Both the position numbers and the translations under genes were made by a program. A stretch of DNA of 64,000 nucleotides. Source: Stenotrophomonas maltophilia. Lineage in GTDB: Bacteria > Pseudomonadota > Gammaproteobacteria > Xanthomonadales > Xanthomonadaceae. Location: NCBI RefSeq assembly GCF_023518235.1, contig NZ_CP090423.1, positions 2,975,001 to 3,039,000 of the forward strand, written 5' to 3'. Below, piece after piece: positions 36,388-44,419 of this stretch (its first letter is position 1; the number at the start of each line of letters is the position of its first letter). The notes under the pieces are model-generated. The model saw only the letters and a list, made by a program, of their open reading frames with translations. It had not been told where the DNA came from and searched no databases.

Positions 36388-37497
36388 ATGAGCGAGTCCC
36401 TTCTGTCCCCCTCACCGGGCAACCCGGACGCACCCGAGGCGCCGCTGCCGCCACCGTCGCGCCCACGCGGGCCGATGTCGCTGGTGGTGCTGGCGACCCT
36501 GGCGGTGGGCTTCACCCTGTGGGCCGCGCAGGACATCATCCTGCCGGTGCTGCTGGCGATGTTCTTTGCGCTGGTCGGCAACCCGATCCTGCGCCTGCTG
36601 CAGAAGCTGTGGATTCCACGCGCACTGGGCGCGCTGCTGATCCTGGGTGCCGGCCTGGGCGTGACCGGTGCGCTGGCGGTGCAGCTGATCGGCCCTGCCA
36701 TGGACTGGGCGCAGGAGGCGCCGCAGCAGCTGCGCAAGGTGGCCCGCCAGGTGCAGGACCTGACCAAGCCAGTGCAGCAGGCCAACCAGGCCGCCGAGAA
36801 CTTCGCGCGGGTGGCCGGCGGTGACAGCAATCACAAGGTGCAGGTGATCCGCACCCAGCTGGACGACCCCTACCGCATGCTGACCCGTGCGCCACGGCTG
36901 GCCGCCTCGGTGCTGGCCGTGGTACTGCTGACCCTGTTCTTCATGATCTACGGCCAGAGCCTGCAGCGCGCGGCGATCGCGTTGTTCCCGAACCGCCAGC
37001 AGCAGCGCTTCACCAGTGACATCCTGCGTTCGATCGAGCGCGAGGTCTCACGCTATGTGCTGACCATCAGCGTGATCAACACGCTGGTGGGCCTGGTGTT
37101 CTCCGGCGTGCTGATGCTGCTCGGCATCGGCCTGCAGGAGGCGTTGCTGTGGGGCACGGTGGCCGCGCTGCTGAACTTCGCACCGTACGTGGGCCCGCTG
37201 ATCGGCGTGACGCTGATGCTGTTGATGGGCTTCGTCGAGTTCCGCGACCCGTTGCAGGCGCTGCTGCCAGCGGCCGCCTACCTGGGCCTGCACACCCTGG
37301 AAGGACAGATGGTGACCCCGATCGTGCTGGGCCGGCGCATGAAGCTATCGCCGTTGGTGCTGATCCTGGCGCTGATGGTGTTCGGCTGGGCCTGGGGCAT
37401 GATCGGCCTGCTGCTGGCGGTGCCGCTGCTGGTCTGCATCAAGCTGGTGCTGGCGCGGCTGGACGGCATGCAGGGCTGGGCGCGGCTGCTGGAATGA
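36388..37497 (+). CDS. AI-2E family transporter (PerM/TqsA-type)
   Basis: 369-aa polytopic membrane protein: a Pro-rich N-terminus, two helices (MSLVVLATLAVGFTLWAAQD; LPVLLAMFFALVGNPILRLL), a soluble central part of about 100 residues, then five or six helices including the family motif ALLNFAPYVGPLIG and the ending MIGLLLAVPLLVCIKLVL. The family was named for a member proposed to export autoinducer-2, but substrates are mostly unknown. Start ATG 36388; GATAAT at 36355-36360 is a good -10, so it has its own promoter although it follows the YqjDE-like unit closely. Confidence 0.88.
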   Translation: MSESLLSPSPGNPDAPEAPLPPPSRPRGPMSLVVLATLAVGFTLWAAQDIILPVLLAMFFALVGNPILRLLQKLWIPRALGALLILGAGLGVTGALAVQLIGPAMDWAQEAPQQLRKVARQVQDLTKPVQQANQAAENFARVAGGDSNHKVQVIRTQLDDPYRMLTRAPRLAASVLAVVLLTLFFMIYGQSLQRAAIALFPNRQQQRFTSDILRSIEREVSRYVLTISVINTLVGLVFSGVLMLLGIGLQEALLWGTVAALLNFAPYVGPLIGVTLMLLMGFVEFRDPLQALLPAAAYLGLHTLEGQMVTPIVLGRRMKLSPLVLILALMVFGWAWGMIGLLLAVPLLVCIKLVLARLDGMQGWARLLE

Positions 37498-37589
37498 ACA
37501 CGGCAGCGGCGGCGGCGCGCAGACAGCAGGGCCGGAACAAGGGCAGAACTGGCAGACTATGCCCCCTTTTTTCGGATGGATCCGTTCGC

Positions 37590-38057
37590 ATGATCTCTCT
37601 CGCTACGCGTTGCCTCGCCTTGGCCTGCCTTGCCGCTCCCACGTTCGCCGCCGCACCACCGACCGCCGAGCAGGCGCGTTCCCAGCTTGTGGAAGCGGTG
37701 ACCTGCAAGCGACACCTCACGCCCCAGCAGTTCGACGCCATGGCCCGGCTGCTGGCACCGGCCCCGGCGCGGGCGCAGAACGGCGAATCCAGCGGCGAGT
37801 TCCGGCTGACCACGCCCTTGATGGTGCTGGGCCAGCCGGTGAACCGCCTGCAGTCCTATGACGGCGCCAGCGGCGAGGACGGCATCGACAGTTTCACCGC
37901 GTACTTCAGCACGGCCAGGGTTGAGCAGATCGCGGCCCTGGCGAAGATGACCGACCCGGTGGCCGGCACCTATACGAAGGAAGTGGGCCGGCATAATCTG
38001 GACGTGCAGGCGTTCGACGGACAGACCACCATCGCCTGCTCGTACAACCTGCGCTGA
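37590..38057 (+). CDS. Exported hypothetical protein
   Basis: 155 aa. Signal peptide MISLATRCLALACLAAPTFA, then a small domain with two cysteines (VTCKRHLTPQQFD and TIACSYNLR) that could form a disulfide in the periplasm. The mature part contains RLTTPLMVLGQPVNRLQSYD. No family is recognised. The start is ATG 37590, about 90 bp after the transporter stop. Confidence 0.72.
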   Translation: MISLATRCLALACLAAPTFAAAPPTAEQARSQLVEAVTCKRHLTPQQFDAMARLLAPAPARAQNGESSGEFRLTTPLMVLGQPVNRLQSYDGASGEDGIDSFTAYFSTARVEQIAALAKMTDPVAGTYTKEVGRHNLDVQAFDGQTTIACSYNLR

Positions 38058-38129
38058 CCCGGCCCAGCGCCCGTGCCCCCGCCCGCCGCGCCGCATGAAA
38101 GGCCGCGCGGGCAGGGGTAGAATGGCGGG

Positions 38130-38849
38130 GTGAATTTCCCCGTCCAAGCCATCACCCTCGACCTTGACGACACGCTGTGGCCGTTCGCTCCGATCGGCGC
38201 CCGCATCGAACAGGTCCTGCACGCGTGGATGTGCGAACACAGCCCGGCCACCGCTGCGATGTATCCGGTGGCGGCGATGCGCGAACTGCGCGAGCGGCTG
38301 TACCACGCCCATCCGCGCCTCCACCACGACCTGAGCGCACTGCGCCGGCTGACCCTGCACGAAGCGCTGCACACCAGTGGCGCCAGCCTCGATCTGCTGG
38401 AACCGGCGTATGAGGTGTTCTACGCCGCGCGCAACCAGGTCGAGTGCTACCCGGATGCAATCGACGCGCTGGCGCGTATCGCCGCGCGGGTGCCGGTGGC
38501 GGCGCTGAGCAACGGCAATGCCGACCTGGAACGGATCGGCCTGGCCCATCATTTCGCCTTCCAGCTGGGTTCGCGCGAACACGGCGCGGCCAAGCCCGAG
38601 GCCAGCATCTTCCACGCCGCCTGCACCCGTTTGGGTGTGGCGCCGGCCCAGGTACTGCACGTCGGCGACCACGCCGAGATGGACGTGGCCGGAGCGATTG
38701 CCGCCGGCCTGCGCGGCTGCTGGATCAACCGCGAGGCTGCCACCTGGACCCATCCGCAACTGCAGCCGGACCTGCAGTTCGACACCCTCACCGGCCTGGC
38801 CGACTGGTTGGACGCCAACCTCGACGCCGCCGCACCCCGGAGTATCTGA
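38130..38849 (+). CDS. HAD-superfamily hydrolase (YigB-like)
   Basis: 239 aa. HAD motif I ITLDLDDTLW (nucleophile D10 or D11, acid/base two residues on), motif II VAALSNGN, motif III lysine in GAAKPEASIF, and motif IV VGDHAEMDVAGA are all present, with an alpha-helical cap. E. coli YigB is an FMN phosphatase; the substrate here is not proven. GTG 38130 lies 7 bases after a TAGAAT -10 box (38118-38123), so the transcript probably starts on the start codon itself. It ends 3 bp before the aminopeptidase gene. Confidence 0.9.
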   Translation: MNFPVQAITLDLDDTLWPFAPIGARIEQVLHAWMCEHSPATAAMYPVAAMRELRERLYHAHPRLHHDLSALRRLTLHEALHTSGASLDLLEPAYEVFYAARNQVECYPDAIDALARIAARVPVAALSNGNADLERIGLAHHFAFQLGSREHGAAKPEASIFHAACTRLGVAPAQVLHVGDHAEMDVAGAIAAGLRGCWINREAATWTHPQLQPDLQFDTLTGLADWLDANLDAAAPRSI

Positions 38850-38852
38850 CGC

Positions 38853-40220
38853 ATGAGCGAGATCACTGGCTTCACCGCCGACACCACCGCGGCACTGCCG
38901 CTGTACGTGCTGGACCGCGAACAGTTTGCCGCCTGGAAAGACGGTCAACCGGCCGCGACCCAGGCGTGGCTGGCCTCGCAGGGCTTCAGCGCCGGCGCGC
39001 ACAGCGTGGCCTTGCTGCCCGGTGCCGATGGCCTGGCCGGTGCGGTGATGGGCGTGGGCGATCGCGCCGATGCCTACAGCTATGCGCACGCGCCGCACGC
39101 GCTGCCGGAAGGCAGCGTCTGGCAGCTGGCCAATGACCTGCCGGCCGCCGAACAGGCGCTGCTGCAGCTGGGTTGGGGCCTGGGCAGCTACCGCTTCGAC
39201 CGCTACCGCAAGCGCAACCGTGCGCCGGCACGGCTGGTGGCTGCACCGTCCGGCGAAGTGGCCGACCTGATCGCCGCCAGCCTGCGCGTGCGCGACTGGG
39301 TCAACACCCCGACCGAAGACATGGGCCCGCAGCAGCTGGAAGACGCCGCGCGTGCGCTGGCCGATGCACACGGTGCGCAGGTCGAGGCGATCACCGGCGA
39401 TGAACTGCTGAAGCAGAATTTCCCGGCCATCCACGCCGTGGGCCGCGCCTCGCATCGCGCGCCGCGCCTGGTGGTGCTGCGCTGGGGCAAGGACACCGAT
39501 CCGTCGCTGGTGCTGGTCGGCAAGGGCGTTTGCTTCGATACCGGCGGCCTGGACATCAAGCCGGCCGACGGCATGCGCAACATGAAGAAGGACATGGGCG
39601 GCGCCGCCCACGCACTGGCCCTGGCCGGCCTGGTGATGGCACGCGGGCTGCCGGTGCGCCTGACCCTGCTGGTGCCGGCGGTGGAAAACGCGATCGGTCC
39701 GGATGCGTTCCGTCCCGGCGAAGTGATCGCCACCCGCAAGGGCCTGAGCGTGGAGATCGACAACACCGACGCCGAGGGCCGCGTGATCCTGTGCGATGCG
39801 CTGACCTTTGCCGGTGAGCAGACGCCGGACCTGGTGCTGGATTTCGCCACCCTTACCGGCGCTGCCCGCATCGCGCTGGGCCCGGATCTGCCGGCACTGT
39901 TCAGCAACGACGACACGGTGGCCCAGCAGTGGCTGCAGGCTGGCGATGCAACGCGCGACCCGGTCTGGCGCATGCCGCTGTGGCGCCCCTACCTGCGCTA
40001 CCTGAGCAGCGGCATTGCCGATCTGGCCAACGCCGGTTCGCGCATGGCCGGCTCGGTCACCGCCGCGTTGTATCTGGAGCGGTTCCTGCAGGACGGCCAG
40101 CGCTGGGCGCACCTGGACGTGTATGCCTGGAACGATGGCGAACGCCCGGGTCGTCCGGCCGGTGGCGAAGCGCTGGCGCTGCGCTCGGCGTGGGCGATGC
40201 TGAAGGCGCGTTACGCCTGA
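38853..40220 (+). CDS. M17 leucyl aminopeptidase family protein (PepB-like)
   Basis: 455 aa. The two-metal site is intact: VGKGVCFDTGGLDIK (Lys near residue 224), MKKDMGGAAHALALA, and the family signature NTDAEGRVILCDAL. The enzyme releases N-terminal residues from peptides in the cytoplasm, usually as a hexamer. It is cotranscribed with the HAD hydrolase gene (3-bp gap). A REP unit follows immediately. Confidence 0.92.
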   Translation: MSEITGFTADTTAALPLYVLDREQFAAWKDGQPAATQAWLASQGFSAGAHSVALLPGADGLAGAVMGVGDRADAYSYAHAPHALPEGSVWQLANDLPAAEQALLQLGWGLGSYRFDRYRKRNRAPARLVAAPSGEVADLIAASLRVRDWVNTPTEDMGPQQLEDAARALADAHGAQVEAITGDELLKQNFPAIHAVGRASHRAPRLVVLRWGKDTDPSLVLVGKGVCFDTGGLDIKPADGMRNMKKDMGGAAHALALAGLVMARGLPVRLTLLVPAVENAIGPDAFRPGEVIATRKGLSVEIDNTDAEGRVILCDALTFAGEQTPDLVLDFATLTGAARIALGPDLPALFSNDDTVAQQWLQAGDATRDPVWRMPLWRPYLRYLSSGIADLANAGSRMAGSVTAALYLERFLQDGQRWAHLDVYAWNDGERPGRPAGGEALALRSAWAMLKARYA

Positions 40221-40226
40221 TGGCGC

Positions 40227-40312
40227 CGCCGGGCATGGCCCGGCGCTACCCATGCAAGTGCGGGTACAGGTACTGACCCGCAATCCCGGTGGGTGCCGAC
40301 CTTGGTCGGCAC
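40227..40312. repeat. Two REP-like palindromes after the aminopeptidase gene
   Basis: A SMAG-type unit (40227-40249, arms GCCGGGC/GCCCGGC then GCTAC) and a second palindrome GTGCCGACC-tt-GGTCGGCAC (40293-40312), which is nearly the same as the one after kdpE at 15642. Confidence 0.65.
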
Positions 40313-40373
40313 GCCGTTCCCGGCAAACTTGACGAAAATTTGAATACCGGGCCTGGAAAGGTTCTGCGAGGAT

Positions 40374-40394
40374 GTGTGGGTCGACCACCCACAC
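40374..40394. promoter_or_regulatory. Inverted repeat upstream of the catalase-like gene
   Basis: GTGTGGGT (40374-40381), 5-nt spacer, ACCCACAC (40387-40394), 25 bp ahead of the ATG. It could be an operator, a leader hairpin or a REP fragment. Confidence 0.35.
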
Positions 40395-40419
40395 GCTCCG
40401 TGAAGGCAGGACTCCGACC

Positions 40420-41523
40420 ATGTCGCTCTTCCGCTACACCCGTGCCGGCCAGACGCCAGGCGCACCGCGCAGGCCTTCGCCACTGCTCTGGATCGCACTG
40501 ATCGCACTGATTCTGGGTGCGGTCGCGCTGACCTTCGCCTGGCTGGCCGGCTGGATCGGCAACCGCCTGACCGCGCAGCGCTTCACCGACACCATCGAGG
40601 CCACCGGCCCGGCCCATCCAGGTTTCCGCCGCGCGCACAGCAAGGGCATCTGCGTGAGCGGCTGGTTCGAACCCAGCGCGCAGGCCCCCACCCTGTCCAG
40701 TGCACGGGTGTTCTCGCAGACCCGGGTGCCAGTGATGGGCCGCCTGTCGATCGGCGGTGGCGACCCCTACGGCGCCGACAACACCGCACGCGTGCGCAGC
40801 CTCGCGGTGCAGATGGTCAGCGACGATGGCCAGGAATGGCGTATGGCGATGAACAGCTTCCCGTTCTTCGCCGTGCCCAACGCCGAGGCGTTCTACGAGC
40901 AGACGCGCGCCTCCATTCCCGACCCGGCCACCGGCAAGCCCGACCCGCAGAAGATGGCGGCGGTGCTGGCGAAGTACCCCAGTGCACAGGCGTTCCAGCA
41001 GTGGGCCAGGACCGCACCGTGGACCAGCAGTTGGGCCGACACCACCTTCAACAGCGTCAACAGTTTCTGGTTCACCAATGCGCAGGGTCAGAAGCGAGCC
41101 GTGCGCTGGCGCTGGCAGCCGCAGGCGGCGGTGGTGGAGATGGATGCGGAAACGCGCAAGCAGGCCAGCGTCGATTTCCTCAGCCAGGAACTGAAACAGC
41201 GCCTGGCCAACGGCCCGGTGCGCTGGAACCTGGTCGTCAGCACCGCCGCGCCTGGCGATGCCATCGATGATCCGTCGGTGCCGTGGCCCGCGTCGCGCGA
41301 TGAGGTGGTGGCCGGCGTGCTCAGCCTGGACCGCATGCAGTCGCAGGAGGAAGGCGCCTGCGGCCAGATCAACTTCGATCCGCTGATCCTGCCCAGCGGC
41401 GTGCGCGGCAGCGACGATCCGATCCTGGCTGCGCGCTCGGCCGTGTACTCGCAGTCCTTCAACCGCCGCGAGCGCGAGCGCGCCAGCGGCAACGTCGAGC
41501 AACCGAAGGGGGCCGCACGATGA
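40420..41523 (+). CDS. Membrane-anchored catalase-family peroxidase (SrpA-like)
   Basis: 367 aa. A membrane helix at about residues 25-50 (LLWIALIALILGAVALTFAW) anchors a catalase-core domain outside the cytoplasm. The distal histidine region reads FRRAHSKGICVSGWFEP, and the proximal heme tyrosine is in ARSAVYSQSFNRR. The short core without the catalase C-terminal domain is typical of catalase-related peroxidases such as SrpA. The next gene, cytochrome b561, overlaps by 4 bases, suggesting that electrons for peroxide reduction come from the quinol pool; that link is inference. ATG 40420 is chosen over an upstream frame start. Confidence 0.88.
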   Translation: MSLFRYTRAGQTPGAPRRPSPLLWIALIALILGAVALTFAWLAGWIGNRLTAQRFTDTIEATGPAHPGFRRAHSKGICVSGWFEPSAQAPTLSSARVFSQTRVPVMGRLSIGGGDPYGADNTARVRSLAVQMVSDDGQEWRMAMNSFPFFAVPNAEAFYEQTRASIPDPATGKPDPQKMAAVLAKYPSAQAFQQWARTAPWTSSWADTTFNSVNSFWFTNAQGQKRAVRWRWQPQAAVVEMDAETRKQASVDFLSQELKQRLANGPVRWNLVVSTAAPGDAIDDPSVPWPASRDEVVAGVLSLDRMQSQEEGACGQINFDPLILPSGVRGSDDPILAARSAVYSQSFNRRERERASGNVEQPKGAAR

Positions 41524-42056
41524 GTACCGGCAACGGCCACTTCAACCTGCTGGCGCGGGTGCTGCACTGGAGCATGGCGCTGATGATCATCGCCATGCTG
41601 TTCATCGGCGTGACCATGGTCGCCTCACTGCATCTGCGTCCGGTGCTGATCGACCTGCACCGCCCGCTGGGCATCGCGATCCTGCTGCTGGTGCTGCTGC
41701 GCCTGTACAACCGCCTGCGACATCGTCCGCCGCCACTGCCGGCCGACCTGCCGGTGTGGCAGGTGGTGGCTGCGAAAGCCTCGCACTGGATGCTGTACGC
41801 GCTGATGCTGGCGATGCCGCTGATTGGCTGGGCGATGCTGTCGGCCGGCGGCTACCCGGTCGTGCTCGGGGGTGGCCTGCACCTGCCGCCGATCGTGCCG
41901 CATACCCCGGCGCTGTATGCCGCCCTGCGCAACGCGCACAGCCTGTTGGCCTACGTGTTGTTCGCCACGGTACTGATGCACGTGGGTGCGGCGCTGTTCC
42001 ACCTGTGGGTGCGGCGCGATGGGGTGTTCCAGGCGATGGCGCGCGGGAAGGATTGA
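41520..42056 (+). CDS. Cytochrome b561
   Basis: 178-aa four-helix membrane protein of the bacterial cytochrome b561 family. Candidate heme ligands lie in LARVLHWSM (H16), IDLHRPLG (H47), ASHWMLY (H89) and RNAHSLLAY (H140). It would pass electrons from quinol to a periplasmic partner, here most simply the catalase-like protein whose stop it overlaps by 4 bases. The stop lies 24 bp before the left arm of a very long palindrome. Confidence 0.92.
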   Translation: MSTGNGHFNLLARVLHWSMALMIIAMLFIGVTMVASLHLRPVLIDLHRPLGIAILLLVLLRLYNRLRHRPPPLPADLPVWQVVAAKASHWMLYALMLAMPLIGWAMLSAGGYPVVLGGGLHLPPIVPHTPALYAALRNAHSLLAYVLFATVLMHVGAALFHLWVRRDGVFQAMARGKD

Positions 42057-42080
42057 CGGGGTTCGCCGGTGGTTCCCGGC

Positions 42081-42589
42081 GGGTCATTTCCGCGACCGCG
42101 GAGGGGTGTCACTTTCTTTGCGCGCAAAGAAAGTAACCAAAGAAACGCTCCGCCGGCCGCGAGCCGACGTGCTGCGCACGCCGGTGCCCTGTGCTCCTCG
42201 GCCCGTCGAGGGACGGCGCGGGAACTCGCTGCGCTCAAACACCCGCGCCTCTTCGCCCTCGCCGGACCTGCGGTGCTCGGCTCGCTTGAAGGCGGACTGG
42301 AAGGGCAAGATCAACGGCTAGAGCATCCACGCATGGCGTGGATCTACTGGGTGCAGCTGCGGCTTTTGCTCTTGGGTCCGCCTTGAGCGAGCCGAGCATC
42401 GCAGGGGAATCAGGGGCGCAGAGGCGCCGATGTCTGAGCGCAGCGAGTTCGGCGCCGTCCCCTGATTCACCGAGAAGCGCAGGGAACTGGCGCGGATCGA
42501 CGGCTCGCGCTCTGGCGGCGTGTTTCTTTGGTTACTTTCTTTGCACGAGCAAAGAAAGTGACACCTCTCCGCAGGCGCGGAAATGATCC
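42081..42589. repeat. About 510-bp imperfect palindrome centred on a REP-like hairpin
   Basis: The whole gap between cytochrome b561 and the response regulator is one inverted repeat. The outer 70 bp match closely: GGGTCATTTCCGCG at 42081 faces the complement of 42576-42589, and both arms share TGTCACTTTCTTTG and AAAGAAAGTAACCAAAGAAA. The inner parts also pair, with GGGACGGCGC and ACTCGCTGCGCTCA in both arms, then GCTCGGCTCGCT and AAGGCGGAC. At the midpoint (42325-42343) is the perfect hairpin ATCCACGC-ATG-GCGTGGAT. Each end carries its own smaller palindrome (42111-42134 and 42535-42560). No credible gene is inside. The right arm ends one base before the response-regulator stop codon. Confidence 0.85.
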
Positions 42590-42590
42590 G

Positions 42591-43193
42591 CTACAACCAC
42601 CCCTTCTGCCGCGCCAGCCGATACGCCTCGATCCGGTTGGCCACACCCAGCTTGCCGATGCACTCGGACAGGTAATTGCGCACCGTGCCGTGCGACAACC
42701 CCAGCTGCTCGGCGATCTCGCTGGCGGTGCGGCCCTCACCGGCCAGGCGCAGCACGCGGCGTTCGCGGTCGGTCAGCGGGTCGGCCTGCGACCACGCATC
42801 CAGCGCCAGCTGCGGATCGATCGCGCGAATGCCCTGCTTTACCTTGCGCAGGGCCTCAGCCAGATTCTCCGCCGGCGCATCCTTCAACAGGTAGCCGAGC
42901 ACGCCCGCTTCCAGCGCGCGGCGCAGGAAACCGGCACGGGCGAAGGTGGTCACGATCACCACCTTGATCGGCAACTCATGGCGGGCGATGCGCTGCGCCA
43001 GCTCCAGCCCCGACAGGCCCGGCATTTCGATGTCGGTCACCAGGATGTCCGGTTGCAGCTGCTGCAGCATGCGCCATGCGGCCTCGCCGTCGGCAGCACT
43101 GCCCAGCACCTCGATGTCCGGCTCCAGGCCCAGCAGCGCCGACAACGCACCCCGCACCATCGCCTGGTCTTCAGCCAGCAGGATGCGGATCAT
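42591..43193 (-). CDS. NarL/DesR-type response regulator
   Basis: 200 aa. Receiver with the acidic pocket in LLAEDQAMVRGAL, phosphoacceptor D54 (LVTDIEMPGL), Thr in VIVTTF and Lys in YLLKDAPAENL; LuxR-type HTH with LTDRERRVLRLAGEGRTASE and GLSHGTVRNYLS. It is the output partner of the kinase just upstream, whose stop overlaps its start by 4 bases. The likely targets are the two ABC transport operons of this region. Confidence 0.93.
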   Translation of the reverse strand: MIRILLAEDQAMVRGALSALLGLEPDIEVLGSAADGEAAWRMLQQLQPDILVTDIEMPGLSGLELAQRIARHELPIKVVIVTTFARAGFLRRALEAGVLGYLLKDAPAENLAEALRKVKQGIRAIDPQLALDAWSQADPLTDRERRVLRLAGEGRTASEIAEQLGLSHGTVRNYLSECIGKLGVANRIEAYRLARQKGWL

Positions 43194-44413
43194 GCGGCAC
43201 CGCCCGCTGCCAGCGTCGGCGGCGTGCCCGGCGGCAGCGGCGTGGTGGCCGCGCCCACAGGCACGCGCACGGTCAGCACCGTGCCCTCGCCCTTCGCAGA
43301 CTGCATCTGCAACTGCCCGCCCAGCGCCGCCACCCGCTCACGCATCCCGCACAGGCCATTGCCTTCGGCCTGCACACCGCCGCGGCCATCGTCGCGGATC
43401 TGCATCGCCAGCATCCTTCCTTCCAGCATGAAATCCACCCGCGCCTGCGTTGCCTGCGCATGCCGGGCGATGTTGGTGGCCGCTTCGCGCAGTACCAGCG
43501 CCAGGCCGCGTTCGACATCCACCGGCATTGCCGGTGGTGGCGCATAGTGCAGGTGCACCTGCTGGCATTCCAGCAGCAGGCGTGCCGAGGCCAGTTCGCC
43601 CGCCAGGTCGCTGGCACGGATGCCGGTGACCGCACTGCGCACCTGCGCCAGTGCCTCACGCGCGATGTCCTCGGCCTCGCCGATCTCCTGCCGCGCACGT
43701 GCGTCGCCACGGTCGTGCAGCTTGCGCGCCAGCTCCAGCTTCAAGGTGATCAGCGACAGGGTATGGCCCAGCAGATCGTGCAGGTCGCGGCCGATGCGCT
43801 CGCGCTCGGCGGTGGTCGCCAGCCGCCGCACTTCCTCCTGCGACAGCTGCAGTGCGGCGTCCTTTTCCTTGTTCACCGTCTCCACGTTCACCACCATGCC
43901 GATGATGAACGACACCGCCGGCACCCAGACCAGGCTCTGCCACGGGTAGTGCGCCAGGTAGGCCACCAGGTAGAACACCGCGTTGAGCGCGGCCAGCAGC
44001 AACAGATAGCGCCACCAGCTGCTGCGCCCGCAGACCCGCAGCATCACGCAGCCGAAGATGAAGTAGCTGATGCCCGACGGGTACCAGGGCACCAGCACGA
44101 TGGCCAGTGCGGTCATCGCCAGCGCGTAGCGGGGCGCGTGGTGCCGCGGCGACAGCAGCAGGCGCGCATACAGCAGCAGGAACAACGGATAGCTGGCCAG
44201 GGTGAACCACAGCCAGCGCAGCGTGTAGCCCCCGGAAAACAGCGGCGTCATGAACACCCACACCGTCCACAGCAGGTGGATGGCATCGGCCCAGGCCGGC
44301 TTGCCGCGGCGCAGGTTGTCGGCCACGGCCGAATCCGGCGCGGGACGCAGCAGGGAGGCAAGCCAGCTCGGCGGCACAGGAGGATCCAGGCGGGGACGAT
44401 CGCTGCCGATCAT
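43190..44413 (-). CDS. DesK-type sensor histidine kinase
   Basis: 407 aa. Five or six membrane helices (about residues 45-175) with little periplasmic loop, then a HisKA_3 dimerisation domain with RDLHDLLGHTLSL (H212) and an ATPase domain with LREAATNIARHAQATQ and DDGRGG. DesK- and LiaS-type kinases often sense membrane state or antimicrobial peptides via an associated ABC transporter. It overlaps the regulator by 4 bases and lies 6 bp after the permease gene. Confidence 0.92.
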   Translation of the reverse strand: MIGSDRPRLDPPVPPSWLASLLRPAPDSAVADNLRRGKPAWADAIHLLWTVWVFMTPLFSGGYTLRWLWFTLASYPLFLLLYARLLLSPRHHAPRYALAMTALAIVLVPWYPSGISYFIFGCVMLRVCGRSSWWRYLLLLAALNAVFYLVAYLAHYPWQSLVWVPAVSFIIGMVVNVETVNKEKDAALQLSQEEVRRLATTAERERIGRDLHDLLGHTLSLITLKLELARKLHDRGDARARQEIGEAEDIAREALAQVRSAVTGIRASDLAGELASARLLLECQQVHLHYAPPPAMPVDVERGLALVLREAATNIARHAQATQARVDFMLEGRMLAMQIRDDGRGGVQAEGNGLCGMRERVAALGGQLQMQSAKGEGTVLTVRVPVGAATTPLPPGTPPTLAAGGAA

Positions 44414-44419
44414 GCCAGT

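Noticed and set aside
37557..40421. A 954-codon open frame on the minus strand across the HAD hydrolase and aminopeptidase genes
   Set aside because: It is antisense to two genes with intact catalytic motifs, and its translation is His/Gln/Arg/Gly-rich without any domain. Long antisense frames are expected in high-GC DNA.
42069..42586. Short open frames within the 510-bp palindrome
   Set aside because: They have no ribosome-binding site or conserved sequence, and palindromic DNA produces mirrored frames; the structure explains them better.
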